From contig JAYQSL010000004.1 of the NCBI GenBank assembly GCA_038146865.1, forward strand, positions 1-64,000: a stretch of DNA of 64,000 bases. The letters run 5' to 3'. Shown here piece after piece: positions 51,029 through 60,889 of this stretch (within the stretch, counting starts at the first letter, position 1; every line of letters starts with the position of its first letter). The notes under the pieces were generated by a model that was not told the DNA's origin, did not search any database, and was given only the letters and a program-made list of their open reading frames with translations. This stretch comes from GCA-2709075 sp038146865. GTDB lineage: Bacteria; Pseudomonadota; Alphaproteobacteria; MPNO01; UBA2964. The position numbers and the translations under genes are program-made.

Positions 51029-53356
51029 TTATGCGGCTTTTGCGTCATTTATTGCTTTCCATATTGTTTGTGGCGTGGCCGGCATCGTCAAATTGGTGAC
51101 CCCCACGGGTTTTAATGCATCGTGGATGGCATTCATGACGGCTGCGATACCAGCTACTGTTCCACCTTCGCCTGCACCCTTCACGCCAAGTGGATTTTGT
51201 TTTGTAGGTACGGGGTGCCGGTCAATCTGGAACTCGCAAAAATCATCCGCCCGAGGCATGCAGTAGTCTAAAAATGATCCTGTGAGGTTTTGTCCAGAGG
51301 CGGGATCATAAACAATTTGTTCCATTAAAGCTTGTCCTGCTGCCTGGGCTATCGCTCCGACTGCTTGTCCATCTACTAGTGCGGGGTTGAGTTCAACGCC
51401 AACATCATGGACGGCAGCATATTTGACGATCTGTGACTTTCCAGTTTCTGGGTCGATTTCAACTTCGCAAATATGAAAATCATTGGGAATATTAGAGCTA
51501 TCGGGCGTCCAGCTCGCTGTTTCATTGAGCCCAAATTCCATCCCATCGGGCAACCTGTCAGGTTTGAAGGCTGTTTTAGCAACATCAGTAAAATTGACCG
51601 AGCGGTCTGTTCCGGTGACCGTGAAATCACCGTCTTCAAAATCGATGTCTTCCTCTGCCGCTTCAAGCATATGGGCGGCTATTTTTCGACATTTTTCACG
51701 AGTCTTTTCTGCTGCCAGTAAGACAACAGAGCCACAAATAGTTGCGGTTCTGGCTGCGCCTGTCCCTGAGCCCCATGCGTGTTTTGATGTATCTCCTTCG
51801 ACACAGCGTATCATGTCTGAGTCCATTCCCAGCACCTCGGAAACGATCTGCGTGTAAATTGTTTGATGACTTTGTCCCCCTGCAGTTGAAGCCGTGAGGA
51901 CTGTTACGGTGCCGGAAGGATCGAACCTTAATTCAGCCATTTCCGGGGCGGGGCTTCCGGAGGGATCGACAGCGGCCGATACACCCACGCCATATAATTT
52001 ACCTCTTGCCTCAGCGTTTTTTCGACGAGCTTCGATATTTTTATAGTCTGCTAACGTTATGCACTTATCCATAAGTGCCTCAAATTCGCCGCAGTCATAG
52101 CTTTGACCGTTTGCAAGCTTTACTGGCATGGCATCAGCGGAAATAAAATTCCGACGCCGAATTTCGGTTGGGTCCATGCTTAGCTCGGCAGCCGCCATAT
52201 CGACGAGCCTCTCTAGCACATAGGAGCCAGGAGTTCCTGAGGGCCCTCTGTAATTCGCCATTGGTTGTGTATTTGTAAGAATTGCTCTCGAGTACCCGTA
52301 AACAGTGGGTATATCGTAGTTCCCGACAGTGTAGGCCGCGATACCGTTTGGTGTACCAAATCCATTCATGGAAAGGTAGGCGCCAACATTACAGTGTGCG
52401 TTGTATCTAACGGCCAGTATTTTTCCGTTATCATCGAAACCCATTTCAGCATCGACGATAACATCACGGGCTTGGTCATCTGAAATATGGCCTTCCGAAC
52501 GTTCGCAAGTCCATTTAACGGGACGTCCGAGGCGTTTTGATGCCCAGGCGACAACAGGAACTTCTGGATATAGTCCACCCTTCATCCCAAAAGATCCGCC
52601 AACATCGCCAGCAATCATTGTCATTTGATTCTCCGGGATATTAAACACGCGCTGGCACATCATGGTCCGCCAGGTGAAAGGTCGTTGCTGACAAGCATAG
52701 ATCGTAAAATGGTCGCGGCCAGGATCGTAATCGGCAGCGACAGCGCGAGGCTCCATTGTATTGGCGGTTACCCGACTAATGGTGAACGTATCTTTGACCA
52801 CATGCGGCGCCTCTTCGAGCGCTTGTGCTGTCGTATCAGAATTACCTTTCCGATTACAAAAGGCCTCGTTATCCGCGCAGCCCTCGTAAATCGCAAAAGA
52901 TCCCGACGCCACCCCTGAGCGAGGGTCTGTATTGATTGGTAGAGGATCAAATTCAATGATAATCGCCTCTGCAGCGTCTTTCGCAGCGTTGATCGTCTCT
53001 GCTACAACGCAAGCTATCATTTGTCCAATGTGGGTAACCTTGTTAACGGCTAACCCTGGACGAGGCGGCCTAAAACCCGCTTCACCATCGGATCTTTTAG
53101 GTGGAGCAGAGCCCGGAACGTTGCCCAATTCGTCTTCGACATAATCCTCTCCGACAAGGATATCCAAAATGCCAGGTAGTTTCTTTGCTGCATCAATGTC
53201 TAGTTTTGTAATAAGGGCATGAGCGAAAGGTGAGCGCAAAAAAACGGCGTGTGCGGCGCCTCTGAGGGGGACATCGTCCGTATATTGTCCTTTTCCCATC
53301 AGAAGGCGAGGCGCTTCAGTTTGTGTAACAGGCTGGCTTATTGAATATCGCGGCAT
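51029..53356 (-). CDS. Xanthine-dehydrogenase-family molybdopterin-binding subunit
   Basis: 775 residues, the usual length for the large subunit. TEAPRLLMGKGQYTDDVPLR at the start, AGDVGGSFGMKGGLYPEVPV around residue 250 (GGSFGMK contacts molybdopterin), YRGPSGTPGSYVLERLVDMA and the active-site Glu in PLGVKGAGEGGTVAGIAAV near the end. The active-site loop is not that of CO dehydrogenase. No FAD or 2Fe-2S subunit gene is adjacent; a membrane cytochrome c gene lies upstream on the same strand, a likely electron acceptor. Substrate unknown, an aldehyde or heterocycle. Confidence 0.88.
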   Translation of the reverse strand: MPRYSISQPVTQTEAPRLLMGKGQYTDDVPLRGAAHAVFLRSPFAHALITKLDIDAAKKLPGILDILVGEDYVEDELGNVPGSAPPKRSDGEAGFRPPRPGLAVNKVTHIGQMIACVVAETINAAKDAAEAIIIEFDPLPINTDPRSGVASGSFAIYEGCADNEAFCNRKGNSDTTAQALEEAPHVVKDTFTISRVTANTMEPRAVAADYDPGRDHFTIYACQQRPFTWRTMMCQRVFNIPENQMTMIAGDVGGSFGMKGGLYPEVPVVAWASKRLGRPVKWTCERSEGHISDDQARDVIVDAEMGFDDNGKILAVRYNAHCNVGAYLSMNGFGTPNGIAAYTVGNYDIPTVYGYSRAILTNTQPMANYRGPSGTPGSYVLERLVDMAAAELSMDPTEIRRRNFISADAMPVKLANGQSYDCGEFEALMDKCITLADYKNIEARRKNAEARGKLYGVGVSAAVDPSGSPAPEMAELRFDPSGTVTVLTASTAGGQSHQTIYTQIVSEVLGMDSDMIRCVEGDTSKHAWGSGTGAARTATICGSVVLLAAEKTREKCRKIAAHMLEAAEEDIDFEDGDFTVTGTDRSVNFTDVAKTAFKPDRLPDGMEFGLNETASWTPDSSNIPNDFHICEVEIDPETGKSQIVKYAAVHDVGVELNPALVDGQAVGAIAQAAGQALMEQIVYDPASGQNLTGSFLDYCMPRADDFCEFQIDRHPVPTKQNPLGVKGAGEGGTVAGIAAVMNAIHDALKPVGVTNLTMPATPQTIWKAINDAKAA

Positions 53357-53469
53357 TTTGGCATTCCTGAAGTTGGGAAGATTGAAGAATTTAATATTTT
53401 AGCTGGGCCTCGGGAACAAGTCCAACGTTCACCTAAGATGTCATGGAAAAGAGAAAAGATTTTAAAAGA

Positions 53470-53550
53470 CATCCGTTTTAATATTGATATAAAATATTAA
53501 TAAAAATATATAAAATATTGTTATTAAATAATTTAATTTTAAAAAATATG
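53470..53550. other. AT-rich repetitive stretch between two genes
   Basis: About 80 bases with repeats of TAAAATATTAATAAAAATAT and AAAATATTGTTATTAAATAA. Between the cytochrome gene stop and the molybdenum hydroxylase start, so it probably holds the latter's promoter. Confidence 0.45.
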
Positions 53551-53557
53551 GCTTTTT

Positions 53558-54055
53558 CTATTGAGTGTCACGGGCCCTAGAGTTGATTAGATCATGGCGT
53601 CTTTGGATCTCCTTCGGCCAGCTTCTTTTGATAAAGGATAAAACAGCGATTATTTCACGATCGCTCAAAATTTCTGCATAAGCCGGCATATTATTGGGAT
53701 ATTTTTGTCCGATCATTTTTTCCACACCGTATTTGGTTAGTTCAAATAAATGGGCGTCTGAATGGTGCCAGGTATGGCCTGTTTGATCATGCGGTGGGGC
53801 AGGGAGTTTGCCGTCTGGACCTCGCACTTGCCAATTTGTCTGACCTTCCAAATTGGCGCCATGACAGGAAGCACATTGGGTAGCGTAGACCTGCTTACCT
53901 AGGGCCACGAGCTCGAGATCTTCTGGGAGTAAAACGATATCCTTTGTTAGGTTCACGTTTTCGAATGACCGATAAACAATGTAGGAGAGGCAAATAAGTG
54001 TCGCTGAGAGGATAACTAAGAGAAGTTTCCTATCTTTTAGCGGTTTGATGAACAT
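53558..54055 (-). CDS. Membrane-anchored c-type cytochrome
   Basis: 165 residues. One N-terminal transmembrane helix (11-29) anchors a class I cytochrome c: haem motif CASCH at 61-65 and the Met ligand in NNMPAYAEIL at 123. The sequence between, HGANLEGQTNWQVRGPDGKL, is like the cytochromes found with xanthine-dehydrogenase-type enzymes. Position just upstream of such a gene on the same strand supports a joint electron-transfer role in the periplasmic side of the membrane. Confidence 0.88.
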   Translation of the reverse strand: MFIKPLKDRKLLLVILSATLICLSYIVYRSFENVNLTKDIVLLPEDLELVALGKQVYATQCASCHGANLEGQTNWQVRGPDGKLPAPPHDQTGHTWHHSDAHLFELTKYGVEKMIGQKYPNNMPAYAEILSDREIIAVLSFIKRSWPKEIQRRHDLINSRARDTQ

Positions 54056-54210
54056 CAGTCTTTCGCTTTCACCTATCTTTCCAGGATCTAGTAATGCTTT
54101 TTGAAAGTTTCAATTATAGCTTTATAGCAGACCGTAATAGGTACAGATTTGATGCCGCGGCGACCTCCTATTTGATTCCTTGTAGGTGTTAGATTTTTTG
54201 AAATTGAGAT

Positions 54211-54242
54211 AAAAAAACGGCCCTTCAAAAGAAGGACCGTTT
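54211..54242 (-). terminator. Terminator of the TctC gene
   Basis: On the minus strand, AAACGGTCCTTC and GAAGGGCCGTTT pair with one mismatch around TTTT and are followed by T6-T7. Confidence 0.85.
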
Positions 54243-54269
54243 CTTGCTAATTAGCGGTTTTAGTTTTTT

Positions 54270-55307
54270 TTAAGACTTCTTTTTCTTAGTGTAGAGACCC
54301 TTTTTAATGGCTTTGACGACGTCCGGTGTCGCTGCTGCGAAGCCTTCTTTGATAATTGCTCGGATTTGATCCGGATAAACCGGAGAGTGTTCCACTCGGC
54401 GGGCTAGCACTCGTTCCTTAAACTTGGGATCTTTGAGCATCTTGTCGAAAGCCTTGGTCATGATGTCCACGACATTCTTTGGCGCCCCAGGCGGGAGGTA
54501 AAACCCTTGCCCCACCCTCAGGTTTGTATTCAAAACAGTGAACATCTTGTGGTTCATGGTTCCTGGTTTAAGAAGATCTCCTAGGTGAGGAACGCCTTTT
54601 ACGAATTCAGAGTCACTTTTAGGACCATACATGATGATTGGGATAATTTTCTTTTCAGGTAGCCAGGTTGGTCGCACACCGGTGAATCCTGAAAGGAAGT
54701 TATTACGGCCACCAGCTTCACCTTTTTCGATAGCTAGGTTCATGGCACCGCCACCTTTGTACCCTAATATGATATTCATTTTGGCATTCAGAGTTGCGTT
54801 AACCAGTCTTGGAAAAATTGATCCAGAGGAAGCAAAGCCGCTCGATGCAATAGTCGTCTTTTTGTCCAAAATGTCTTGAAGTTTGGTAACTCCAGTCTTG
54901 TGCCAGAAAAAGATCCCGGCAGCTCTGGCCGCTGGGGCACCCAACCATTCGAATTTTCTCGCATCATATTTGACATTGCGTACAAGAGGCGTGGTTATTA
55001 CACCAGGGGCAACCATCGCAAGATACTCTCCCGATTTCGGAGCCACATTAGCCATATAATTGGCCGATTTTGCGCCACCCGCACCAGGCATGTTTTGAAT
55101 TAATGTCTTCGGGTTTCCAGGAATATAGTTGGCTATATTTCTTTGGACGAGCTGACAATAGACATGATAGGTGCCACCCGATCCAGAGGGTACCTGAACA
55201 GTAATTGTTTTTCCGGCAAAATAATTACCATGCCCACCAGCAATGGCATTAGTCCCTAAAGAGACCGCTGCGGCTATTGCTGTGGCCGTTAATGTAACTT
55301 TAATCAC
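54270..55307 (-). CDS. Tripartite tricarboxylate transporter binding protein (TctC type)
   Basis: 345 residues from GTG with GGGAGAAACAA upstream. Signal peptide ends near TNAIAGG. Bug/TctC features: FAGKTITVQVPSGSGGTYHV, YIPGNPKTLIQNMPGAGGA and LPPGAPKNVVDIMTKAFDKM. The extended HVYCQLVQRN in place of the usual Asp-rich loop is unusual. Membrane subunits are not adjacent; a TctA-TctB fusion lies 6.8 kb away. The ligand is probably a carboxylate. Confidence 0.88.
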   Translation of the reverse strand: MIKVTLTATAIAAAVSLGTNAIAGGHGNYFAGKTITVQVPSGSGGTYHVYCQLVQRNIANYIPGNPKTLIQNMPGAGGAKSANYMANVAPKSGEYLAMVAPGVITTPLVRNVKYDARKFEWLGAPAARAAGIFFWHKTGVTKLQDILDKKTTIASSGFASSGSIFPRLVNATLNAKMNIILGYKGGGAMNLAIEKGEAGGRNNFLSGFTGVRPTWLPEKKIIPIIMYGPKSDSEFVKGVPHLGDLLKPGTMNHKMFTVLNTNLRVGQGFYLPPGAPKNVVDIMTKAFDKMLKDPKFKERVLARRVEHSPVYPDQIRAIIKEGFAAATPDVVKAIKKGLYTKKKKS

Positions 55308-55657
55308 TTGTTTCTCCCTGTTGTTGCGCGTTTGTTTTTGTTTAATTCTGTATGCTAATGCATACAAAAGTGGTTACACCGACTAAACGCTAACATTGAC
55401 CAAGGTAGACGTCGACAAAATTTTGTTGAATCTGTTTCATAAAAATTCGATCAAAAATCATCAATTTTTTTGTTGAAAATCTTAGGAGGCGTGTGCGTCC
55501 AATCCTGGGGCTGATATGATCGGTTGGTCGAAAATGATACTTGCAGTGTCTCGTAACTGCTTTTTTAAAACAGCCCCTCAAAGCGTTCTCGAATTTTAAG
55601 GAGCAAGAGGGGTAGAGCGATTATTGACCAATGATCGCATCGGGATAATCTTTTAGT
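55308..55657. other. Intergenic region, nothing identified
   Basis: About 350 bases between divergent genes. It must contain both promoters; no palindrome, repeat or small gene could be supported. Confidence 0.4.
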
Positions 55658-56647
55658 ATGATTTATAAAAATTTTGGAAACTCTGACGAAAAACTGTCCC
55701 AGATGGGTTTGGGTTGCTTTTCGATGTCTGGTGCTTACGGGATAGGCAATGACGAGGAGTCGTTAGCGACCATTCAGCTCGCACTTGATCTAGGTATAAC
55801 TTTACTTGATACCTCCGCAAGTTATGGGCAAGGGCACAATCATCGTCTCATTGGAAAGGCTTTGAAAAATGGCAGACGAGAGAAAGTCTTTATTCACTCC
55901 AAATCTGGAACAATAAAAACCGATCAAGGGTCAAAGGCAGAGGGTAGTGGGACGCCGGCGAGGTTGCGTGAACTTTGCGAAACAAGTTTGCAAAACCTTG
56001 GAACAGATTATCTTGATGCGTTTTGCATGTCTCGAATTGATCCGAGCGTTCCGGTTGAAGAGTCAGTTGGAGGAATGGGTCGGCTTGTTGAGGAAGGAAA
56101 AACCCGTTTCATTGGTTTGTCTGAGGCGTCACCAGAGAGCTTGAAACGAGGTTACACCGAGCACCCCTTAGTGTCTCTTCAGTATGAATATTCGTTATGG
56201 ACACGTGATGTTGAAAATGGCCATCTAGCTGCCTGTGAGGAGTTGGGGATGGCTATGATGGCATATGCTCCTTTGGGATACGGGTTTTTGACGGGGACAA
56301 TCACGGATGAAAGCGGTCTTGAACAAGAAGATACCAGACAAAAATTTCCCAGATTTAAACCCGATAACATGAAGAAAAATCTTGAGAAGGTCGCTGTAAT
56401 ACAAGAAATAGCAGAAACTTATGATGCCACGCCGGCCCAAATAGCCATTGCTTGGACATTTCTTGGAGGAGAGCACGTATTCCCTATTCCGGGATGCAAG
56501 ACGAGGGTTCATTTGGAAGAAAATGTTGCCGCGATCGACATCGCATTAAACAAAGAAGACATCGATAAATTAAACGAAGTATTCGCTCCTGAATCTGTCT
56601 CCGGAGACCGGTATCCCCCTGATGGAATGGCACGTGTTAATCTTTGA
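55658..56647 (+). CDS. Aldo/keto reductase, catalytic His replaced
   Basis: 329 residues in the AKR fold: GLGCFSMSGAYG, LLDTSASYGQGHNHRLIG with Asp51 and Tyr56, IHSKSG with Lys82. The fourth tetrad residue, usually His in YxxHRxD, is Ser here (AFCMSRIDP). The C-terminal HVFPIPGCKTRVHLEEN supplies the NADPH site. Loss of the His lowers activity in most members; such proteins may have changed function. It stands alone. Confidence 0.85.
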   Translation: MIYKNFGNSDEKLSQMGLGCFSMSGAYGIGNDEESLATIQLALDLGITLLDTSASYGQGHNHRLIGKALKNGRREKVFIHSKSGTIKTDQGSKAEGSGTPARLRELCETSLQNLGTDYLDAFCMSRIDPSVPVEESVGGMGRLVEEGKTRFIGLSEASPESLKRGYTEHPLVSLQYEYSLWTRDVENGHLAACEELGMAMMAYAPLGYGFLTGTITDESGLEQEDTRQKFPRFKPDNMKKNLEKVAVIQEIAETYDATPAQIAIAWTFLGGEHVFPIPGCKTRVHLEENVAAIDIALNKEDIDKLNEVFAPESVSGDRYPPDGMARVNL

Positions 56648-56811
56648 GGGAGGTTTTGCACCTGCCAGATGGCGTCGAAATAAAACCTATTTTCTAGCTC
56701 TTTCGTATGAAAAATAGGTCGGCAATAGGTCCGCAAAGATCTATAGGCCGATTAAACATCGAAAGTCGAACTTTATCGCGTCTTAAACAAGAGATCGAAA
56801 GATACAGATAA

Positions 56812-58145
56812 ATGAGAAGCCGAACGGTCATTTTTTATTCGCTTCCTGCGATGGTTATCGCCATCCCAACATTACCTATCTACGTGATCTTGCCGCAGCT
56901 TTACGGAAGTGATCTGGGGCTCGGTTTAAGTGTTACGGGCCTTGTTCTTCTGGTAGCAAGGCTTTTTGATACCATCACAGATCCTATCATCGGTCTTGCC
57001 TCTGATAATTTCGGGATCAAGGGCAATAAACGAAAACCGTGGATTGGAGCCGGTGCGTTAATATCGGGTGTAGGCTTTTTATGTTGTTGGTGCCGAACGA
57101 CGGGGTAGGAGCACTCTATCTGCTGGGCTGGTCAATTTTTCTTTACTGCGGCTGGACGATGGTTGCAGTTCCATATCTGGCTTGGGGCGCAGAGCTCTCT
57201 TCAATCTACACTGAGAGAACACGGATCACAGCGTGGAGAGAAGCTTTATCACTGGTCGGGTTTATTGGGGCCGGGGGCGTTATAGCCGTGTCTGCAAGCT
57301 CTGGGTTGGAGAACCGGGAGGCTATAAAGGTTTTGGTTATTGGTGCATTCGTGATTGGGGTTCCCGCATTCCTGGGGCTTCTGATGGTGGTTAAAGAAAA
57401 AAGTAGTGAGAAGTTCGAGGAGAACTTTTCAGGTTTTAAAATCAGCGATGTATGGAAAAGCTTAAAACAGAATCGGGTTTTTATTCGCTTGTTGATGGCC
57501 TGGTTCTTTAACGGCCTAGCGAATGGAATACCCGCTGCTCTTTTTTTCCTATTTTTAGAATTTAGATTGGGCGCGACTGAGACAGAAAAGGCCGTTTTGA
57601 TACTGGTTTATTTCGTCAGCGCGGTTCTTTTTATTCCCGTGTGGCGAAAACTTAGTGATCAATATGGGAAGCATAAAATGTGGTCGTGGGCTATGTTGAT
57701 TGCTTCTGGGGTCTTTATTCTTGTTCCACTCATTCCCGATGGTGCCCTGGTACTTTTTGGTATTATCTGTGTCATAACGGGGGCGGCTCTGGGGGCAGAT
57801 TTGATTCTACCGCCAGCGTTGCAAGCTGATGTTGTTGGCTATGGAAAATTTAAATTCGGTAAATCCCACGCCGGCCTACTATTCTCGTTTTGGGGCCTGA
57901 GCACGAAGTTTGCTTTGGCTCTCTCTGTGGGGCTTGCTTTGCCTGGGGTTGAATATGCTGGGTTTAACCCCAAAAGTGTTACACCTGAGGGAGTTTTTGC
58001 ACTTGCTCTAATCTATGCAGTCGTGCCGGCAGTATTAAAACTAGTCGCAGTTACTTTAGTTTGGAATTTCCCTCTTACGGCAAAGAAAGTCCAAGTTGTA
58101 GAACTCGCGATTGCCAGAAGGGAATGTCTCAGGACTACTGAATAG
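56812..58145 (+). CDS. GPH-family MFS sugar/cation symporter-like carrier (one frameshift)
   Basis: About 444 codons after restoring one T in the run at 57076-57080: ISGVGF-FMLLVPNDGVG. Start YSLPAMVIAIPTLPIYVILP and ARLFDTITDPIIGLASDN are diagnostic of the GPH (melibiose carrier) family, as is GWTMVAVPYLAWGAELS. Twelve helices in total. Followed after eight bases by a DUF3833 lipoprotein gene, a pairing I recall from other proteobacteria. The homopolymer position suggests a consensus error. Confidence 0.8.
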
Positions 58146-58153
58146 GAAATGAT

Positions 58154-58678
58154 ATGTTTAAAAAGTTCATAACGATTTTATCGGTCTTTTTCTTGTTGTC
58201 TGGTTGCTCAGGCATGGCATTGGACACCTTCAAAGATGCCAAACCCGAGCTTGTTTTGGAGGATTATTTTAAAGGGCGAACAGAGGCCTGGGGAATTTTT
58301 GAAGATCGGTTTGGCAAATTAAGGCGCCAATTTAAGGTAACGATTGATGGGACATGGGATGGAAAGATTTTAACGCTTGATGAGCGGTTTAAATATGACG
58401 ATGGTGAGACTGATCAAAGAATTTGGCGAATAAAGAGAGTAGGTAAAGGAAAATATGAGGGCAGGGCTGCTGACGTGATTGGTATTGCTACTGGTGAGGC
58501 CTCAGGAAATGCTCTAAATTGGCGTTATGACATGAACCTAAAGGTAGGCGACGGGACTTTGAAAGTCGCTTTTAATGATTGGATGTTTCTCCAGTCAGAT
58601 GGAGTACTGATCAATAGAGCTCGGGTAAGCAAATTGGGCGTGGAAATTGGATCTGTTACCCTATTTTTCAAAAAATAA
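58154..58678 (+). CDS. DUF3833 lipoprotein
   Basis: 174 residues. The lipobox LLSGCSG puts the lipidated Cys at 18. VLEDYFKGRTEAWGIFEDRF, then TWDGKILTLDERFKYDDGET and LNWRYDMNLKVGDGTLKVAF are the DUF3833 pattern. Function unknown. It sits eight bases after the GPH carrier, so probably co-transcribed. Confidence 0.88.
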   Translation: MFKKFITILSVFFLLSGCSGMALDTFKDAKPELVLEDYFKGRTEAWGIFEDRFGKLRRQFKVTIDGTWDGKILTLDERFKYDDGETDQRIWRIKRVGKGKYEGRAADVIGIATGEASGNALNWRYDMNLKVGDGTLKVAFNDWMFLQSDGVLINRARVSKLGVEIGSVTLFFKK

Positions 58679-58704
58679 GGTCAAAGGCTTTAATCTCAAT
58701 TTAA

Positions 58705-59391
58705 TCATTTAGGGGCTTGGCACTTTTTACATTTATAGGTGATTGTGGAACCATCTTTCCCGGAGAACTCCATTTTAACCCAGCGGCCTTGTTGGTCGTA
58801 CCAAACAGTCGTTTCTAGTTGTCCTGTATAGGTGTATTTGGTCGCGTTAATCATACCCCGCTCTGTGGAAACCTTTTCAAAGCCATTATCACGGATGCTG
58901 ACTTCATTTATTAGGCCTGTGATGGTGTTTAAGACCTGCTTCTGTTTTAGAACCAACGAATTCCAATGATTTGTAGGAAATAAATTAGAGTTTATTTGGT
59001 ATGTTTTTTGCGAAGTTCGCACGCTAAATCCTGTTTTGGAGGCCTCAGCGGTTACATACGTTTTTTCTCCATTATCATCGGTTTGAGCCTCTATCTTTCG
59101 TAAAGCGTCATTGGTCCAAAGCGCGAAAGACTTGTATGAAAACTCGTAAACCTTGAGAGACAGGAAAGAAATCGAGAGATTAAAATTAGCGCTGACTTCA
59201 AGGTTCTTTCCATTTCTTTTGAAGGTTACCCGGTGAGTACCTGATTTTTCTCCATTTCGGAGGACATCAAAGATAATCTCTTTGCCATAAAGTTTGAGGG
59301 GATCACGTTCCATTGTGTTAGCGTGAACCGGGAGAGCACTGAACAAAATCGTAAACCCCAAAATATAAGTAATCTGGCTTCTAAAACTCAT
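58705..59391 (-). CDS. DUF6134 exported protein
   Basis: 228 residues starting at MSFRSQITYILGF, just after the glycosylase stop. Signal peptide ends near LPVHA. LYGKEIIFDVLRNGEKSGTH and RVTFKRNGKNLEVSANFNLS, then NHWNSLVLKQKQVLN, are characteristic of this family, a beta-rich periplasmic protein of unknown function. The C-terminal CKKC pair could bind metal. Coupled to the glycosylase gene, though no functional link is obvious. Confidence 0.8.
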   Translation of the reverse strand: MSFRSQITYILGFTILFSALPVHANTMERDPLKLYGKEIIFDVLRNGEKSGTHRVTFKRNGKNLEVSANFNLSISFLSLKVYEFSYKSFALWTNDALRKIEAQTDDNGEKTYVTAEASKTGFSVRTSQKTYQINSNLFPTNHWNSLVLKQKQVLNTITGLINEVSIRDNGFEKVSTERGMINATKYTYTGQLETTVWYDQQGRWVKMEFSGKDGSTITYKCKKCQAPK

Positions 59392-59392
59392 T

Positions 59393-60172
59393 TTAACAGT
59401 CAGTCGTTTGGCAGGTTTCACAAAGATAACAGGTTCTATTGGCGATTTCGAAGGATTGGATTTGGGTGCTGCATCTGGGACATTGTTTTTTCTTATATAT
59501 ATTCAGCTGTTCGCTTTTTTTTCTAGACGCTGCGGCGTCATTTGTAATTATTTTGCCCGTGCGTAACGCTTTGTCTAAGAGCTGCTGACCATCCCTCCAA
59601 AGCTCCAAAAGATCATCTTTTGTCAGATCAGAACCCCTTTGGTTGGGGTTTATCCTATTCCTCCACAATATCTCAGCTCTGAAAATATTGCCGATCCCTG
59701 CGATTATAGACTGATCCATCAGAAGCGCGGCAATCGATCTTTTGCTTTTTTTTACCCTTTCTATAAAGATTTGGGGATCTGCATCTTTCCTTAGGAGATC
59801 TGGACCGATCTTTTGGATGGTTTTGTTGAAATCAGTCGGGTCTTGCAATTCGCATATAGTAGGGCCGTTGACATCAACGACGGTAGATGTGTCAAATAAT
59901 CGAATGCGAACCTGGCCTCGTGGGTCCTTGGGTGGAGCTTTGTGGGATCTAATTCTTCCGAAAAGACCCAGATGAATATGGAGGTGGTAGTCTTTTTCAA
60001 ATGTGTAAAACAGATGCTTGCCGTAAGCTTCAACCTTCAGACAAGTTTTTTTATTTAACAACTTTGCGCCTTTTGAAAAACGCCCCTGCGGTGATGAAAC
60101 ACTCAGTTTTTTCCCTGAAAATGCTTTATTATGCTTAATCGCCGCACGATGTATTACATGGCCCTCGGGCAT
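59393..60172 (-). CDS. Fpg/Nei-family DNA glycosylase
   Basis: 259 residues. MPEGHVIHRAA gives the catalytic Pro2 and Glu3; Lys in the ENK-type loop is at SGKKLSV; the helix-two-turn-helix is IAALLMDQSIIAGIGNIFRA; and the zinc finger ends it, CPRCSTQIQ and CYLCETCQ. The MPEGH start is nearer the Nei than the Fpg group. Removes oxidised bases. Divergent from COQ7 and next to photolyase-like genes, a DNA-repair cluster of sorts. Confidence 0.92.
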   Translation of the reverse strand: MPEGHVIHRAAIKHNKAFSGKKLSVSSPQGRFSKGAKLLNKKTCLKVEAYGKHLFYTFEKDYHLHIHLGLFGRIRSHKAPPKDPRGQVRIRLFDTSTVVDVNGPTICELQDPTDFNKTIQKIGPDLLRKDADPQIFIERVKKSKRSIAALLMDQSIIAGIGNIFRAEILWRNRINPNQRGSDLTKDDLLELWRDGQQLLDKALRTGKIITNDAAASRKKSEQLNIYKKKQCPRCSTQIQSFEIANRTCYLCETCQTTDC

Positions 60173-60313
60173 TTTTTTAACTTCAATTGGTTAAAAAGAC
60201 TAAAAAATTTATGGCTTAAAATATCAGAACTTGCACGTCCTTTTTTAGTCCTTGTTTAAGCCTTGGTTTGAGACCACGGTAGTCTAACTAAACTTAATCC
60301 ACGTACCTGTGGT

Positions 60314-60889
60314 ATGATATCTGATTGCGATAAATCAAGCTTTAAAGTGTCCTCAAGGACGGTTCCTTCCTGGTTAGTCCCAGAGCTTAGGTCGGACCAT
60401 GCCGGGGAAACAGGGGCGATTTTTATCTATAAAGGGATCTTGGCTGTTACTAGGTGTGAGGAGATTCAAAATTTTGCTTTGCGCCATTTAGAAACCGAGC
60501 AAAAACACCTTCAGCGCTTTGATGAAATTTTGGACTCTGGGATTAAAAGTAGGGTTTTGCCGCTCTGGCGTTTGGCGGGTTTTCTAACTGGAGCGATCCC
60601 CGCAATTTTTGGGTCCCAGGCGGTCTACCATACGATTGAGGCCGTCGAGGCTTTCGTTAAGAGCCATTATCAGCAGCAAATTGAACGATTAAAAGCTGAA
60701 GAAATAAAATTATCACCTGCTTTGATGGAAATTAAGAGAATCCTGGAAGAATGTCAGGAAGATGAGATAAATCATCTTGAAGAGTCCAAAGAAAAATTAT
60801 CTGAGAAGATAGGTTTTTTTACCAGATTCTGGGGTCATATGGTTGGGTTTGGGTCTGCAGCTGCGGTTAGGATCGTTCGGTTGATATGA
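60314..60889 (+). CDS. coq7: COQ7-type demethoxyubiquinone hydroxylase
   Basis: 191 residues. RSDHAGETGAIFIYKGIL (Glu32) and RHLETEQKHLQRF (Glu60/62, His65) are the first half of the carboxylate-bridged di-iron site; YHTIEAVEAFVKSHYQQQ and CQEDEINHLEE complete it. The enzyme hydroxylates the ring in ubiquinone synthesis at the membrane. It overlaps the next gene by ATGA. Normal length. Confidence 0.93.
   Translation: MISDCDKSSFKVSSRTVPSWLVPELRSDHAGETGAIFIYKGILAVTRCEEIQNFALRHLETEQKHLQRFDEILDSGIKSRVLPLWRLAGFLTGAIPAIFGSQAVYHTIEAVEAFVKSHYQQQIERLKAEEIKLSPALMEIKRILEECQEDEINHLEESKEKLSEKIGFFTRFWGHMVGFGSAAAVRIVRLI

Noticed and set aside
51029..53356. Carbon monoxide dehydrogenase CoxL
   Set aside because: The active-site loop AYRCSFR or AYRGAGR is absent; the equivalent region reads NYRGPSG, and coxM/coxS are missing.
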